DNA of 64,000 nucleotides from Styela clava (Eukaryota > Chordata > Ascidiacea > Stolidobranchia > Styelidae), in NCBI RefSeq assembly GCF_964204865.1, contig NC_135252.1, forward strand, positions 12,111,383 to 12,175,382. The letters are read 5' to 3'. The notes below the pieces were generated by a model. The model was not told the DNA's origin. It worked only from the letters and a program-made list of their open reading frames with translations, and ran no database searches. Below are positions 24,990 to 37,145 of the stretch, piece after piece. Both the position numbers and the translations under genes were made by a program. Each line of letters opens with the position of its first letter. Positions within the stretch are counted from its first letter, which is position 1.

Positions 24990-27869
24990 TAGGCCGCGAG
25001 CCGAGGCCCTGAAAAACGCCTAGAAAGTGAGTTTCGTAGCGCACATCAGGTAATTACCTGAAAATGATTTTAAAATGCTCCTTAAAAATTTAGTAACAAA
25101 TATTGCCTTGTTCCCACTTCCAAAAGTTGCACGTTTTACGGAAAAGACGCTTTTACTACAAGAAATATGTGCTACGATCTGTCCTATATTCTCTACATTT
25201 TCGGCACTGAACAATGACTTCTGCATGACGTAACAATTGAATTAAACCAGCTGTTAGCGAGCGGATGAATATTAGTTATTTCTGCTCGACCTTGCGCTGA
25301 GTTGGGCAGGCTTTCCATAGCCCTGTTTAGTTATTATTAGTTAAGTTATGCTAAGACGTTGTTGAAAAATGTATAAGTAAATTATTAAACACTTGTAGAT
25401 CCTTACCACGGATATGGGCCGTGAGACGAAACCATGGAAACGCCCAGAAAATGAGTTTCGTAGCGCACATCTGGTAACTAAATAAATTCTTCAGTTTTGT
25501 GTGAAAACGAACATAATGAACGCATTACAGCTTGTTCCACAATCCTGGTGCGAAATTGAATATAAGAGGTTCCCGGAAATTCAATAACCATAAGTTTACA
25601 ACGCATACATAAGAACTATGCAATTCGAGAGCCCTACAGCACACTAACACAAATGTATTCCTGTAATGTTTTGCCTGACCAAAATCGGACTTCCTCAGTC
25701 AATCATAATTTATTAGGTAGATTACGAAAAATATGGCATACATGTAACCAACAACAAAAAATACTTTAATTGTGTGCAGCGACACCAACAACGCTGATTC
25801 ACATTTGAGAATAAATTTTATGTAATAACCACAAGCAGTTTACAACAAGAACAGCATAAAAAGCTACATCCATTTTATAGAAGCTATCAAGTATCAAACG
25901 TATTTATTTTTAAGCAATGAAGTCACAAATTAAAATCGTGAGCCTGAAAACACAAATAAATCAGTTATTTCTCACTTAGAAATTTACCGCAAAAGTCAAG
26001 AAAATTAAATGAATGTACAATATGTACATAACATAGTGAACAGAAATATTACAATTTACAATTAATCTTTTTTTAGTTTATGTGGTTATGTATTTGAACA
26101 AAGGCAATAATATTTCTAGAAACAGGACTACGACACTAACAAATGTCCGAAAAAAAAACAAATGTATGATACTTATTAAATCAACTGTAATATCTAATTC
26201 ACTTTCTTCTGAATTGTTTTCGAAATCCACTATCTCAAAAATCGACTTTTCCTCTATAGGTGTACTGTGATTTCTGCAGTCAATACAAAAACAAAAATCT
26301 GTGCAATTTAAGTTGATTTTGGCACACTTTCATAAATTATTTTGACTATTTTTCTTTGCAGTTTGCCAACTCAAGAACTGATTTGAGGGCCACATGCTTC
26401 TTCAGTGAATCATTGTTGGGTGGAGAGTATAATCCTTATGTTTGACAGTGTTAAATAGACGTGCCCTGGTATCATTTACATTCTTCATATCCTCTTCAAA
26501 TTCCTCAGCTTTATTTATTAATACCTCGTTAACCTCAAAAGATCTTCATAGTCGAGGGAAAAAAATGAATTGAAAATCTCAATGAAGTCTCCAACATGTA
26601 TTTCAATATGAATAGCCCATCTAAGCTGTTTGCAACTATTATGATTCTCATATACCTTTAAGCTTCAAGACTTCTTGTTTAATCCATTTTATAGCACTGA
26701 TAGCAGCAGGGATCAGAGCCTGCGTTAGGTCGGATTGGTGGAACATTGCCGTTTTCTTTTGTAGTACAGTATCTAAAATAAGGAAGAAAATAATATTTGG
26801 AGCAGCATGATTTTAAAAATACCCCTAAATACTAACTAATACCTTGAATACATAATGCATTTTATCTGATGTACTAAATGAGCGATTTTATGCTCATTGC
26901 ATGTTCTACAGTCCAGCAGTGTTTGCATACCATTACTAGACTATATCTACACTAAATTTTGATATATCACAGTCTGAAATGTCCTATGACAGTATGAGTA
27001 TGGACTATAGACTATATTTTGAAACATCAACTGTTTGTCTACAACTTCATTTCTCACCTCTCAATCATTTCCAATGCTACCTTTCTTTCCACTCCGGCAT
27101 AACTTATCATTGCTTCCCAGGTTCTTGTCGACTCCATGAATTTAGATTTAGAACAACAGACATTAGTAAAATTGATTAATTTCTTCTCTTTCACACAACC
27201 GTGCATTACAGAAACAGCCATTCATTTCTATTTCCAAATATGCTGTGGCCTATATAGTAGTATAAGTCTGCTGAATAGTCAAGAAGAGTCATTAAATTAA
27301 TCATAAACATTTCATGCAAGCCAGAAAATATCGTTGTTTGTGACATATTATTCTAGGTCTAGCCTTCCTTGGAGTTACCGCACCGTACCTATTTAACAAC
27401 GTCTTATGAGCTAGTGCTCAACTAAAATTGCTATTTATGGCAAGGATATACAAGTGTTTAATATCTTACCTATACTTTTCAACACCTCCTTAGAATAACT
27501 GGACTAATATTACCGGTAACTGAAAAAAACTATGGAAAGGCTACTCAACGCAGAAGCGAGCAGTTGAGTACATCTGATATTCATCCGACCACTGGGGATC
27601 CACCTACAGCTGACTAACTTGACTGTTACGTCGTGCAGAAGTCTGCGTTCATTGGCCCATGATACCGGAAAAGCAGAGAAAATAGGACAGATGGTAACAC
27701 ATATTTATTGTAGTAAAAGCGTCTTTTCTGTAAAACGTGCAACTTTTGGAAGTGGGAACAAGGCAATATTTGTTACTAAATTTCTAAGGAACATTTTAAA
27801 ATCATTTTCAGGTAGTTACCTGATGTGCGCTACGAAACTGAAAGATAAATGGCCTCGGCTCGCGGCCTA
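24990..27869. mobile_element. 2.9-kb element with ~420-bp inverted arms
   Basis: Left arm 24990 to about 25411 and right arm about 27440-27869 are inverted copies. Outer ends are TAGGCCGCGAGCCGAGGCC and its complement, and most of the arm is very similar (GTAAAAGCGTCTTTTC, GCAACTTTTGGAAGTGGGAA). TATAT lies on both outer sides, a possible target duplication but low in complexity. A third short piece of the arm (AATGAGTTTCGTAGCGCACA) sits at about 25438-25476. Each arm carries a similar ~60-codon open frame (SVFSVKRATFGSGNKAIF), of unknown meaning. Confidence 0.65.
26380..26768 (-). pseudogene. coding-like fragment between the inverted arms
   Basis: On the minus strand an acceptor at about 26769 leads into LQKKTAMFHQSDLTQALIPA and a helical stretch. 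It then passes, with changes of frame, into QLRWAIHIEIHVGDFIEIFN and AEEFEEDMKNVNDTRARLF. The pieces look like one protein that has lost its frame, or several exons. I do not recognise the family. Confidence 0.25.
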
Positions 27870-28239
27870 TATATATATATCTCATTTTTAGGTTATCCTA
27901 GTTTCATCAACATCAATCAAAGCTTTTCTAAATCTACAAATTATGGAAATATGCATTTCGAGTAATGTTTTGATTTTTTATCAGATGGTGATTTCCAGCT
28001 TTCGTGATAACGGTAAAAAAAATCTGTCATTGAAGACCAATAGTAATTACAAAAAAGTTAGATTATGCCACTGGAAACCAACACATGACCTGTGTATAGA
28101 ATCGAATTCTCATATTTTGTGAAAAAAACGCGTCAGAAGGGCCAGTTTATGACGAATTTAGGGAGTCAGCGTTATTATCGACATAAAAATTGATTTCGTC
28201 TGATGGCTAGATGAAAGGTTTCATCTCTGCTTCTAAAAG
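27870..28239. other. intergenic, nothing recognised
   Basis: AT-rich spacer with no supported feature. Confidence 0.4.
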
Positions 28240-28340
28240 GTCCAGGTCCAGGACAAGCAGAAGCTGGTTATATGGAAGATGGAGAAAGACGAAGCCATCC
28301 GATTTTGAAAAGATCATTGCAAGATGATTTTGAGTTATAG
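28240..28340 (+). CDS. candidate C-terminal exon, unknown gene
   Basis: After TCTCTGCTTCTAAAAG the frame reads GPGPGQAEAGYMEDGERRSH and ends LQDDFEL before TAG. The residue mix is protein-like. No upstream exon was linked, and the opposite strand is also open here, so the call is weak. Confidence 0.2.
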
Positions 28341-28575
28341 GCCAATCAATATCCGGATAAAATGCATGCTACTTCTTCAGGAGAATGTTATACAGTATTT
28401 TAAAAAGCATTTCCTGGATTATATATGATCTATTTGCTTGCGAAATATTTAAGATATGATATGGTGCAATGGAAGCACCCTGTAGTATTATCCAATATTA
28501 TAGGACTATAACTATGGTACGCTTTCCGCGTAATTTCATGCTAAGCATTTCCCCAAACACAATATATTGAAATAA

Positions 28576-29036
28576 TTAACCTGAATATAATTGATTTAAT
28601 GAAGCTTTATCGGAATCTAGTGAACTCACGTGGTAAAATTGTCGAACAGTGGGATGATATGACTTAGATTCCTCAGATGGCTCCTTCGGAGTAGTTTTGT
28701 GAGTGACCAGAACCACAATATTGATTTGACTCGAACCTTTTTCGTTTAATTCCTCACTTCGCCTATTTTGAAACTCTTCATACCTATCTCATGATGTATA
28801 AAAACTACTATATTAGTTCGATCTACACCTTGGCTAGTGTTATGCGCAAGTCGCACTGCCGCGTTTGTTGCAGTGATAACGAGAAGCAAGGTGTGCTTAA
28901 ATCAGTATTGTAGTAATAAAGATCTAGTAAATATTAGTAATATAATAGAGTGAATACAAAGCAAAATTACCTTACAAGAACGACAAAATTGCTCATAGGA
29001 AGTACTTCTTCCCCAGTTGGGAAACGTGGGTCTAAG
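28576..29036 (-). CDS. candidate two-exon fragment of an unknown gene
   Basis: Exon 28971-29036 (acceptor TTTACTTTAG, donor AAG|GTAATT) gives LDPRFPTGEEVLPMSNFVVL. It joins in phase to an exon starting at 28783 that gives YEEFQNRRSEELNEKG, then INIVVLVTHKTTPKEPSEES. The second exon either ends at CAC|GTGAGT (28630) or reads on to a stop at 28576-28578. Matching phases and protein-like composition support a real gene or recent relic. No family was recognised and no start codon exon was found. Confidence 0.32.
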
Positions 29037-29318
29037 CTAAAGTAAATAAATCATCATCGCGACCATTCATCCAAGGCTGAAGATATATAAGTGACGGAAT
29101 ATTTACGGTTTGGCATTAAGACTGGGCATTTTCAAATAGCCCACCTGATGATTTTAAAATGAAATTGAATATTAATATTGTTTTTGAATCGAATACTTGG
29201 GAGATATATATTTAAATTAATACAACGACGTAACTATATGCGACTTTTTATTTATTCATCCAGCCATATAAACTACTGAAACATCTTTCAGTGAGTTCGC
29301 TGAGTTGTCGTCACAAAC

Positions 29319-29624
29319 ATGTTTCATCATAAACGAACTAAGAAGGAACGGCTCTTGTGTCAGACATCTCGATGGGGGATGGCTTCAGAATTGAAGGATT
29401 CATCTCGACCTTTGGCGGACAAAAAAAAGAAGACGGAGGTGCGAAATATTCCGAATTTAATAATTACTATTTCATTCGAAATGACTAGCTTTATTTGAAA
29501 TTTCTCACCAAATAGTTTTAAGAGTAAAAGTGGACACGGTATTTGGTCATACGCTGTCACTGATGATCAAGTACGACTGCAGTATGAAACAGAACATTCA
29601 CGAGACGTAAGAAAAAATAAATAA
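29319..29624 (+). CDS. candidate small two-exon gene, unknown function
   Basis: Exon 29319-29438 starts with ATG (MFHHKRTKKERLLCQTSRWG) and ends GAG|GTGCGA. An 84-base GT-AG intron follows. Exon 29523-29606 gives SKSGHGIWSYAVTDDQVRLQ in phase 0. It can either splice at GAC|GTAAGA or read VRKNK to a stop at 29624, just before AATAAATAAAAG. That would be a 73-residue basic protein or the start of a longer one. It lies head to head with the minus-strand candidate at 28576-29036. No family recognised. Confidence 0.33.
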
Positions 29625-31851
29625 AAGGTATTGCGGATAATGTTTTATTGAAGGGATCAACATACACAAACATTCAATGACCGTACAATACATTCAGCTT
29701 ATGGTAATTACAGGCAGACATGCCTGCATGTGGTTATGGAATGAAATTGAAAATATAGACATTCATACTTACAGACTCAAACGTAATTTATACTTTTAAA
29801 AGATAGTCCTCAGTCTGTTATTTTTTACTTTGGTATTAATACAGAGATGCTGATATTAAAACTGTAGGCTGTAGAGTGATCTGGTTTTGTAATTATCAAT
29901 AGATCATATTGTAAAAATTTTTGAGAATTGGAAATAATATTATCCGTTGATCGAGGTTTACATTTGATGCTAAAGATCTTCGATTTATCGCTAAAAGGGT
30001 TGGGGCAAAATATACATTATACTCTAAGTCTAAGTAACAACCTATATATGCATAGTGCTGTATCAGTGTATAGCGTAAGTTTCAAAAAGATTGAAAATTG
30101 TCTTTGGTAGTTACCAGCCGCCGAGATAAAAAGGTTGGGAATCGCTGATTTAAACGATGTAAAATGGACATCAATGCAACATACCACATTCGAAATGTTC
30201 TGAATCAGCATTAGGAAGAACACGGAATTCTCTATATTTAATGGTACCAGCGCATATCAGACACAAAAAGATAATAGTTGCATGTGAATTTGCAACGCAG
30301 GAGTTCGAGTTACCGTGAATTGATTAGATAACGCCATATAAATTCCTGGGAATGCCATGCAACATTTGTCCGTGCAAGAAAAATGGCTGTTCATAGGCGA
30401 AAAACGATTAAGTTAGGGCGCGCTAGAATGATGAAACATGTGGAGAACCTATGCTGCGCTTGAATCACGAAGGGGATAATTATAAGAAAAAGGAACTTAG
30501 TATGTGGCCCTCTGAGCAAGCATGCCCACAATTATTATGCAAGATATTTGTAATGACAACGACAGATTATAAACAAAAAATTTGTTGTTAATGCGATATC
30601 TCGGATAGTTTTCTCTCCTTTGTCGGCACGACGGCACCACATAGTTTATATTTTTCGCAAATATCATCATGTAATACAGAATTTATCGTCGCAAATTGTT
30701 TGTAAACCGAAAATTTCTTTTTTGAAACGAAGAAGGCTCTTGAAGTGAACACACTTCCCATACGTTTATCACCATTTCGTCGTACATAGAATAGATCAGT
30801 TTCACTTTCAAGAAAGCCCTTCATTTTTATGCATTTAAAATGCGGAATTAGAATATAGAAAACATAAAAAATAAGATGCACTTCGTTTCAGCCAAAGTTC
30901 GATATTTGCCGAAACTGGCTATAATGATTCCACTACAAATTCTCCTTTGTCCTGACATTTTTATAATCATTCCGAAATCTTCAACTTTAATTTAAAATTA
31001 AAAACTTTATACCATACCCGTCATACTGCAGATTAAAATCACCATATATTGTGTAGGCTGTATTCATAGTAACTAACTCAATTTATACAGATAATGTTAA
31101 CCACAGTTCTGTTTTACAGAATGTTGAAAAGTAGCATCAAAATTACTAGGTAAAGAATGGACTTTGCATTTATATCAATTGCAACTAATATATCACAATG
31201 ACTGAACTATGGAAATAGATAGCTTATTGAATAGGTAAATGAGACATAAAATAATTGGCACAATGAAGCTGGCACTTGATTTGTTGCAATATTAAAAATT
31301 TCCTATGTGAACAATATTCATCTTGATGTGTTTTGAAAACATATTGCTAAACAAATAGGTAAGTGAGAAAAAAATATAGCATAATGCAATTGGCACTTAT
31401 TTTGACAATAAATTCTTCCGTAAGCGGATTCCAAGTAACAAATATCGCATGAAAAAGCAACACATTACAAAGTATGGAATGTTATCAAATTTAAAAGTAA
31501 AACTGGAGGATTGCATGTCATTTGTTAAATATTTGATTCTGAATAAGAAGAATTTTGTGGTTCTATATTAGAAAATTGTTCCACAATAAATCAGCCCAAC
31601 TAACTGAGGTATAATTACAAAGCCAGGCACTTTTCAATGAGAGAGCAAGGTAATAACTAGAAAATCAAAATTATTAGGCAATATTATCAGGAGCTTCTCA
31701 GTAGACATATTGAAAGGTAGAATAGCACATAATATTCGATGTCTATTACAGATTAGCACTTGTATACAAATAACTAGCATCCACTATTTTCTACAACAAA
31801 AAGCAATCATAATCTGTTCCTAGATATGTACACTTATATAGTGAGTTAGCT
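29625..31851. other. intergenic and 3' flank of PHGDH
   Basis: No supported gene. AAGGTTGGGAATCGCTG at about 30131-30147 looks like a lone hAT end. A 97-codon minus-strand frame (30588-30881) has no splice or family support. The last several hundred bases should hold the PHGDH 3' untranslated region. Confidence 0.45.
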
Positions 31852-33405
31852 TCAAAATTTCAAAAGTACTGGATTCTCTAGAAAGGTTTTCAGGTAATCT
31901 ATTCCTTCCGAAAATTTTGATAATTTCATTGCAACCCAGAGAAATCCATCAAAAGCCTGTGAAATAGACATGGCTTGAGGGTCAACCCCTTTGCTGCTGA
32001 GAGCATTGACAACTTCAGGGATTCTATTAGCAGAAGACATAGCTTTGTACAAAAGAATGCATCCAGCAAATTCAAAGGCAACAGGTAGTATCTGCTTATT
32101 TATTCCTGTTAAAACAGGTTTTCCACTTCTTACATCTCCATTTAATTGCAAGGTCGTAGTTTCAGATTTACCAGTCAAGATGCATTCAGCAGAATCTCCA
32201 GTTTCATGCTTAATGCTTACTTCTATTCCAAGCTCCTCAGCGATTGATGGTGCGCTAATGAGATTTGCTTCTTCTCCGAGAATACCACAACAAACAGCTG
32301 CTTTAAGAGGCCTCCCCAGTTTTGCAAGTTCACAACCAGAAGTTGAAAGTGTCAAATTGAATTTTGAACCTTTCATATACTTCTTTATAACAGTTGACAG
32401 ACACTTTGTGACATCAGCCCAAGCTGTAGGGCAGTCTGCAGAAAGAGCAGGAGCGTTTATAATTCCGAAGTAATTTGTACCATCACGAGCACTCACAAAC
32501 TGTTCTGCAATTTCTCTGCCACATCGTGCCTGTCCTTCTTTTGTGCTAGCTCCAAGATGTGGGCAGGCAACAACCTTTGGATGAGAAACAAGAGCCATGT
32601 TTTTAGTTGGTTCATCGACAAAAACATCAAGTCCTGCTCCACCACATATGCCAGATTCAAGTGCTTTCAGCAAAGAATCTTCATCAATTATCCCTCCTCT
32701 TGCACAATTAACAACCCTCACTCCAGATTTACACTTTCCAAAACTTTCAGTGTTTAAAAGTCCACGAGTCTGGGGAATAAGAGGAGTGTGTACAGTGATA
32801 TAGTCAGCCTGTGGCCATATTTTATCAAGCTCCATCCATTCCACATTATATTCTTTAGCAGTATCTGCACTGACCAAAGGATCATATCCAATTGTTTTCA
32901 TACCAAATGATTGCATTCTTTGAGCAACTTCAATACCAATTCTCCCCAATCCTACAATTGCCAAAACTTTTCCAAACAATTCATTACCCATAAAAGCTTT
33001 TCGATCCCATTTTCCAGCCTTGACATGAGCATCAGCAGCAGGTACATTGCGTGATAAAGAACAGATTAAAGTGCAAGTATGTTCAGCAGCACTAATGGTA
33101 TTACCACCAGGAGTATTCATGACAGCGACCCCATGTTTGGTTGCAGCTTTAACATCGATGTTGTCAACACCGGTCCCAGCACGACCGATTATGTTGAGAT
33201 TTGGACAAGCCTCAAGTATCTCTGATGTGACTTTGGTAGCAGACCGAACAACCACACCATCATATGATTGTAATTCAGATATAAGAGCAGGTGCAGTGAA
33301 TTTCTCCTTACATAGTGTGGCCCCTATTCCATTGGCCTCTAATATTTCTTTGGCAGCAGGATCAACATTATCAAGTAAGAGAACTTTTGTGATCTTCAAT
33401 GACAT
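31852..33405 (-). CDS. PHGDH: D-3-phosphoglycerate dehydrogenase, intronless
   Basis: NAD-dependent first enzyme of serine synthesis: 3-phosphoglycerate to 3-phosphohydroxypyruvate, cytosolic. 517 residues from MSLKITKVLLLDNVDPAAKE, close to the vertebrate length (533). Visible: substrate-side RSATKVT (54-60) and GRAGTGVDN (74-82); nucleotide fold VGLGRIG (151-157) with acidic GYD (173-175); catalytic R236 (NCARGGI), E265 (VFVDEP) and H283 (CPHLGAST). A C-terminal regulatory region of ~200 residues, less conserved, follows. An in-frame Met 11 codons upstream (33438) is less likely because the family starts near this KVLL segment. No intron interrupts the frame, unlike the many-exon vertebrate gene, so retro-origin or intron loss is inferred. 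Confidence 0.97.
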   Translation of the reverse strand: MSLKITKVLLLDNVDPAAKEILEANGIGATLCKEKFTAPALISELQSYDGVVVRSATKVTSEILEACPNLNIIGRAGTGVDNIDVKAATKHGVAVMNTPGGNTISAAEHTCTLICSLSRNVPAADAHVKAGKWDRKAFMGNELFGKVLAIVGLGRIGIEVAQRMQSFGMKTIGYDPLVSADTAKEYNVEWMELDKIWPQADYITVHTPLIPQTRGLLNTESFGKCKSGVRVVNCARGGIIDEDSLLKALESGICGGAGLDVFVDEPTKNMALVSHPKVVACPHLGASTKEGQARCGREIAEQFVSARDGTNYFGIINAPALSADCPTAWADVTKCLSTVIKKYMKGSKFNLTLSTSGCELAKLGRPLKAAVCCGILGEEANLISAPSIAEELGIEVSIKHETGDSAECILTGKSETTTLQLNGDVRSGKPVLTGINKQILPVAFEFAGCILLYKAMSSANRIPEVVNALSSKGVDPQAMSISQAFDGFLWVAMKLSKFSEGIDYLKTFLENPVLLKF

Positions 33406-33463
33406 GATTGTAATTTTATAGGTCACTATATCTATCACATACAGAAGATTATAAGGTCAGTTA

Positions 33464-33475
33464 CTGAAAAAGTAT
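33464..33475 (-). promoter_or_regulatory. likely splice acceptor upstream of PHGDH start
   Basis: On the minus strand ATACTTTTTCAG ends 58 bases before the ATG. It could close a 5'-leader intron or accept a trans-spliced leader, as happens in tunicates. No donor was identified. Confidence 0.4.
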
Positions 33476-34052
33476 GAAAGAATCGGTATATGAGGCACAT
33501 TGAAATTCTTATGCAATGACTAAAAGCCTAACATTAGGTCAGCAGGTCAGTGACATGATTTTTCCTATAACAATTACTAGGAAAAATTCAATATTCCTTA
33601 CAACAGTTGCAAATTTATAATTTGTTAATAGACTGATAGGAGACTTACGGTAACTTTACACTCAAATTTTCCTCTTACAAGCATCTCTGATCCTGTACCA
33701 GTGAATCGTAATCAATTCTACAATTACAGAATTAATAATAGCGAACTGCAAAACCAAAACGAAATATTTATGCAGCGCACAGAAATGATTATCATTATAT
33801 CTGTATGGTGAATAGCACACTTATTATTAGATTTATTATTTCGTCAACCAAAATAAAATAACAGTCATCGTAATTATAAAAAATAATATCAATAAATTAA
33901 TTTGGTATAGACAGGAGGTATCTGACAACTTCTGAACTAAGCATTTGTGTTTATCGATCTAAAAGTGTTAAGTGCATGTGAAATAACGTTGTGTAATCTT
34001 CGGTAAATACAGAAATATTTATCCAATGTCTTATACATCTATTGTACATCTG
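33476..34052. other. 5' flank of PHGDH
   Basis: AT-rich, no clear control element. Ends in the target duplication TACATCTG (34045-34052) of the next MITE. Confidence 0.4.
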
Positions 34053-34504
34053 GGGTCTAGTATAGTTTAGTACCACAAGTACTTCCAGTGGGCGTAGCAT
34101 AACGATTTTTGCATATGTTATTCCTAACCTTCACCTGACTATGCCATCCAAAAATTTCGTCACTACGACGTCACCATCACGCCATAGGGATTGCCAAAGT
34201 ATAATTACGATCGCCCGAAATGGCATCTGCGCCGCCGATAAGAACTTGCTAAAGCCGGCGATCTCTCTCCTATCGTGATCGTTGCGACGAGAAAACTAGA
34301 GAAATAGCTTGCTCGATTTCGGGTTATCGTCTGCACGTTTTGGACGACTATCCGCATACTTCGGTGAGCCTTATTACGTCACTGTGACGTCGGAATGACG
34401 TAATTTTTCGGTGACGTAGTCAGGTGGGGGTTAGGATTGACATATGCAAAAATTGTTGAGCCAGGCCAACTAGAAGTGGATGTGGTACTACCGGTACCAG
34501 ACCC
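34053..34504. mobile_element. 452-bp MITE with ~120-bp inverted ends
   Basis: Flanked by TACATCTG on both sides (34045-34052, 34505-34512). The ends GGGTCTAGTA / GGGTCTGGTA start long imperfect TIRs that share GTACCACA, ATTTTTGCATATGT, CACCTGACTA and the ACGTCA-rich inner part. No coding potential. The 8-bp duplication would fit hAT or a similar superfamily, but the terminal sequence is not hAT-like. Confidence 0.75.
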
Positions 34505-34512
34505 TACATCTG

Positions 34513-37145
34513 CACATGCCAACAACATCAGGATGTTATTGTATTGTGACTTTGTTCCAATTACTGCAAGTTACTATTTTATTGCGGTTCAATAATACCA
34601 AATAATGAAAAACAACTCTGAATCGGCCAAACATCTGTGGCAATTCTCAACTGTTTAGCAATTTGAATTATCCTGCATTCCTACCTCCAAACTCACGCTT
34701 AAGACACAAGGTGTATGACGACAGCGACAAAATGAATCAGGCGGCTCAAATGAGACTTTATATATAATATGGATGTCACGCTTCAGTGATCTTTACCACG
34801 GGTAAAAATATTCACATTTGCAAAATGTATGTATGTATGTTTATTCGTCTCGTAAAAGCAATATAAAAGAGTAAGTACTTATAAATACTGAAGACGGGAT
34901 GTATACACAAGACCATATTGGCCTAAAACACAGATGTGCGGCATACACCCCTTTGATTTATATAAATTATAATAGGGTAAATCAAATATGTACAATATGG
35001 TCCTTTATACAGGCAGTTGTGCGAGGAGGGTGGGTGGATGCGGTAACAGGGATATGGGTGGAGTGTACAAAACTGTTTGTACAAAGGAGTTTGTTAGACA
35101 AAACAACATTTATAAATAGAGACACAACACAACATGAAACACAATGCATATGAATATAGTAATAAAATTTTTTTTTTTTAAAAAAAAAATTAAGAATTTG
35201 GATGAATGTACAATACCATTGAGTGATGATACCACATACTATAAAACGCGGGAATGGTCAAGTTTAAAGGGTGTGTACATATATGGTATGCATCACTCAA
35301 GGGCGACAGTGTTATAAGTGGTCTATGGCTGTTCTGGCCAAAATGTGACCCTACAGGTTTTGGCGAAATATGATAAAAAAGGTATGTATCAAATGACTCA
35401 CTATTATAAGGTTTTTTTTGAAATTCTGGATTCAGCCAAAAACAATGAAGTTTCAAAAAATAAAAATAAAAAGAATTAATAAAAAGCATTTCCACAAAAC
35501 CTATTATGGTTGCATTTCAGCCAGAAGATCAGAAAGGTATAAAGGTACAGTGGGATAGGGAATGATAAGTTATAAAGAGAAGCCATTTTACCATGTCATG
35601 GATTTTCCAATGTAAATTAAAATAATAAAATTATATGGTATCCTGGGATGAGCAGAAGAAAAAGTGTGATTCGGTGATAGGTAGCAACAATGGAAATAAA
35701 TTGAACAGCATGCTACTCAAACAAAAACCATTGTCCCTACTCCCTACTATTTGAGCATTCTATCTATAACCTAAATTGCTGTGCTTTTGTTGTTGTCTAA
35801 TTACGCATGATAATGAAATTAGAATGGTGTGCTAGTTATTAACAAATATGCTTGATCCTAATCCTTTTTCAGTATTGGATGAAAATTAAAATGGGTCAAA
35901 TTTTTAGTAAATAATGATTTTGATGCTTTATGGAAATCTATAGAACTTTTTTTTAATTTTTAGGAAGGAATGGATTTGTTTTATTGAAATGTATATCCTT
36001 ATCGTTAGTCGTTGATCCTTGTGGACTATAAATAAAGAACATTAGGTAGAGAAATACTTTAGGTGGGCTATTGGCATGTTTTTAGGTCTGAAGTAATTAC
36101 AGACGTAAGTCATTTACATGAAACACTGTGGTTTAATGAAGATATCAAGTAAAAGGGAAAATGTTATATATTGAAGATAGGAATACGTGAAGTATTTTTT
36201 GTTGGAGGCATGTGATTTAAAACAACAAATTGCAATGTTTTTGCATAATTTTCGTTATCGTCGTTTCTCAGATTATTTTAATGATATGCAATCGTAAATG
36301 AAAATTATATTTTTTTTCCCCCAAGCATGAGGAACGAAATTATAAAATAAAACTGCAGGTCAATATAATCCCCATCTTAGTTTCGTCGAGTGAATTTAAA
36401 ATAATCATGAAAATTCCCGATATATTTACGATAAGTTTCGTACCTATTAAAAATCGCCACCTAATAAAAATAGAAATCTTGTCAATCGAATTGTGTGAAT
36501 ACTTTTTAAATTGACTTTCATTATATGAAAAAGTTTTTTCTAGTTCTTTTCATATGAAATTTGCTTTGGGAGTAGTCATAAATATTTTCACATCGCAGCC
36601 GGAAAATTATTAGTACAGCTTTACATGTGGGTTATCACGCAAACAATATTGTGGCAAATTTGGTTCTATATAACTATTCAAGGTTTTTGGCGTTCACCGT
36701 TTGCATAAAGTGCATTTGGAAAACGCTGCATTGGTTTATATACATACCAATATCTACAAATTATATCGTTGCATAATTATAAATTACCGTAATCTTAACG
36801 AATCGAGATAAACCGGTAGACGATTTCTGCACCGGACCTTTTGCTGTAATATGTTTTTCAGCGAAATAACTCAAACCAGGCCATTTTTTGTCTCGAATCA
36901 TCTTTATTTTGTATTTCATGCTGCTTTCTGATCCTGTAACTAGTCTTTTTGTTATATATATTGTCGGTATTCATAGAATTAGCATATATTATGTGCTTTC
37001 AAACACTATTGCGGATGCATGGACTTCAACATAATTTTGAGGCTGAAACGATCCTTCAAATTAGAGATCTTCTTTTAGTTCCATGGAGACACCAGAAAAG
37101 GTTAGTTGAAAAAATTTGATTCATGGTTTCCTTCTTGTTTCATTC
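34513..37145. other. gene-poor spacer
   Basis: AT-rich, with (GTAT)n near 34830 and an oligo(T)/oligo(A) run at about 35167-35190. Several short frames but none with family, splice or codon support. Ends in CTTTAGAC (37146-37153), the hAT target duplication. Confidence 0.5.

Noticed and set aside
30123..30160. hAT-like right end AAGGTTGGGAATCGCTG
   Set aside because: Without a left partner or duplication it cannot be called an element.
30588..30881. 97-codon minus-strand frame
   Set aside because: The N-terminal third is AT-driven and there are no clear splice sites or a recognisable family, although the C-terminal half looks somewhat protein-like.
31991..33421. Plus-strand open frames opposite PHGDH
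   Set aside because: They mirror the PHGDH coding strand and have no family similarity of their own.
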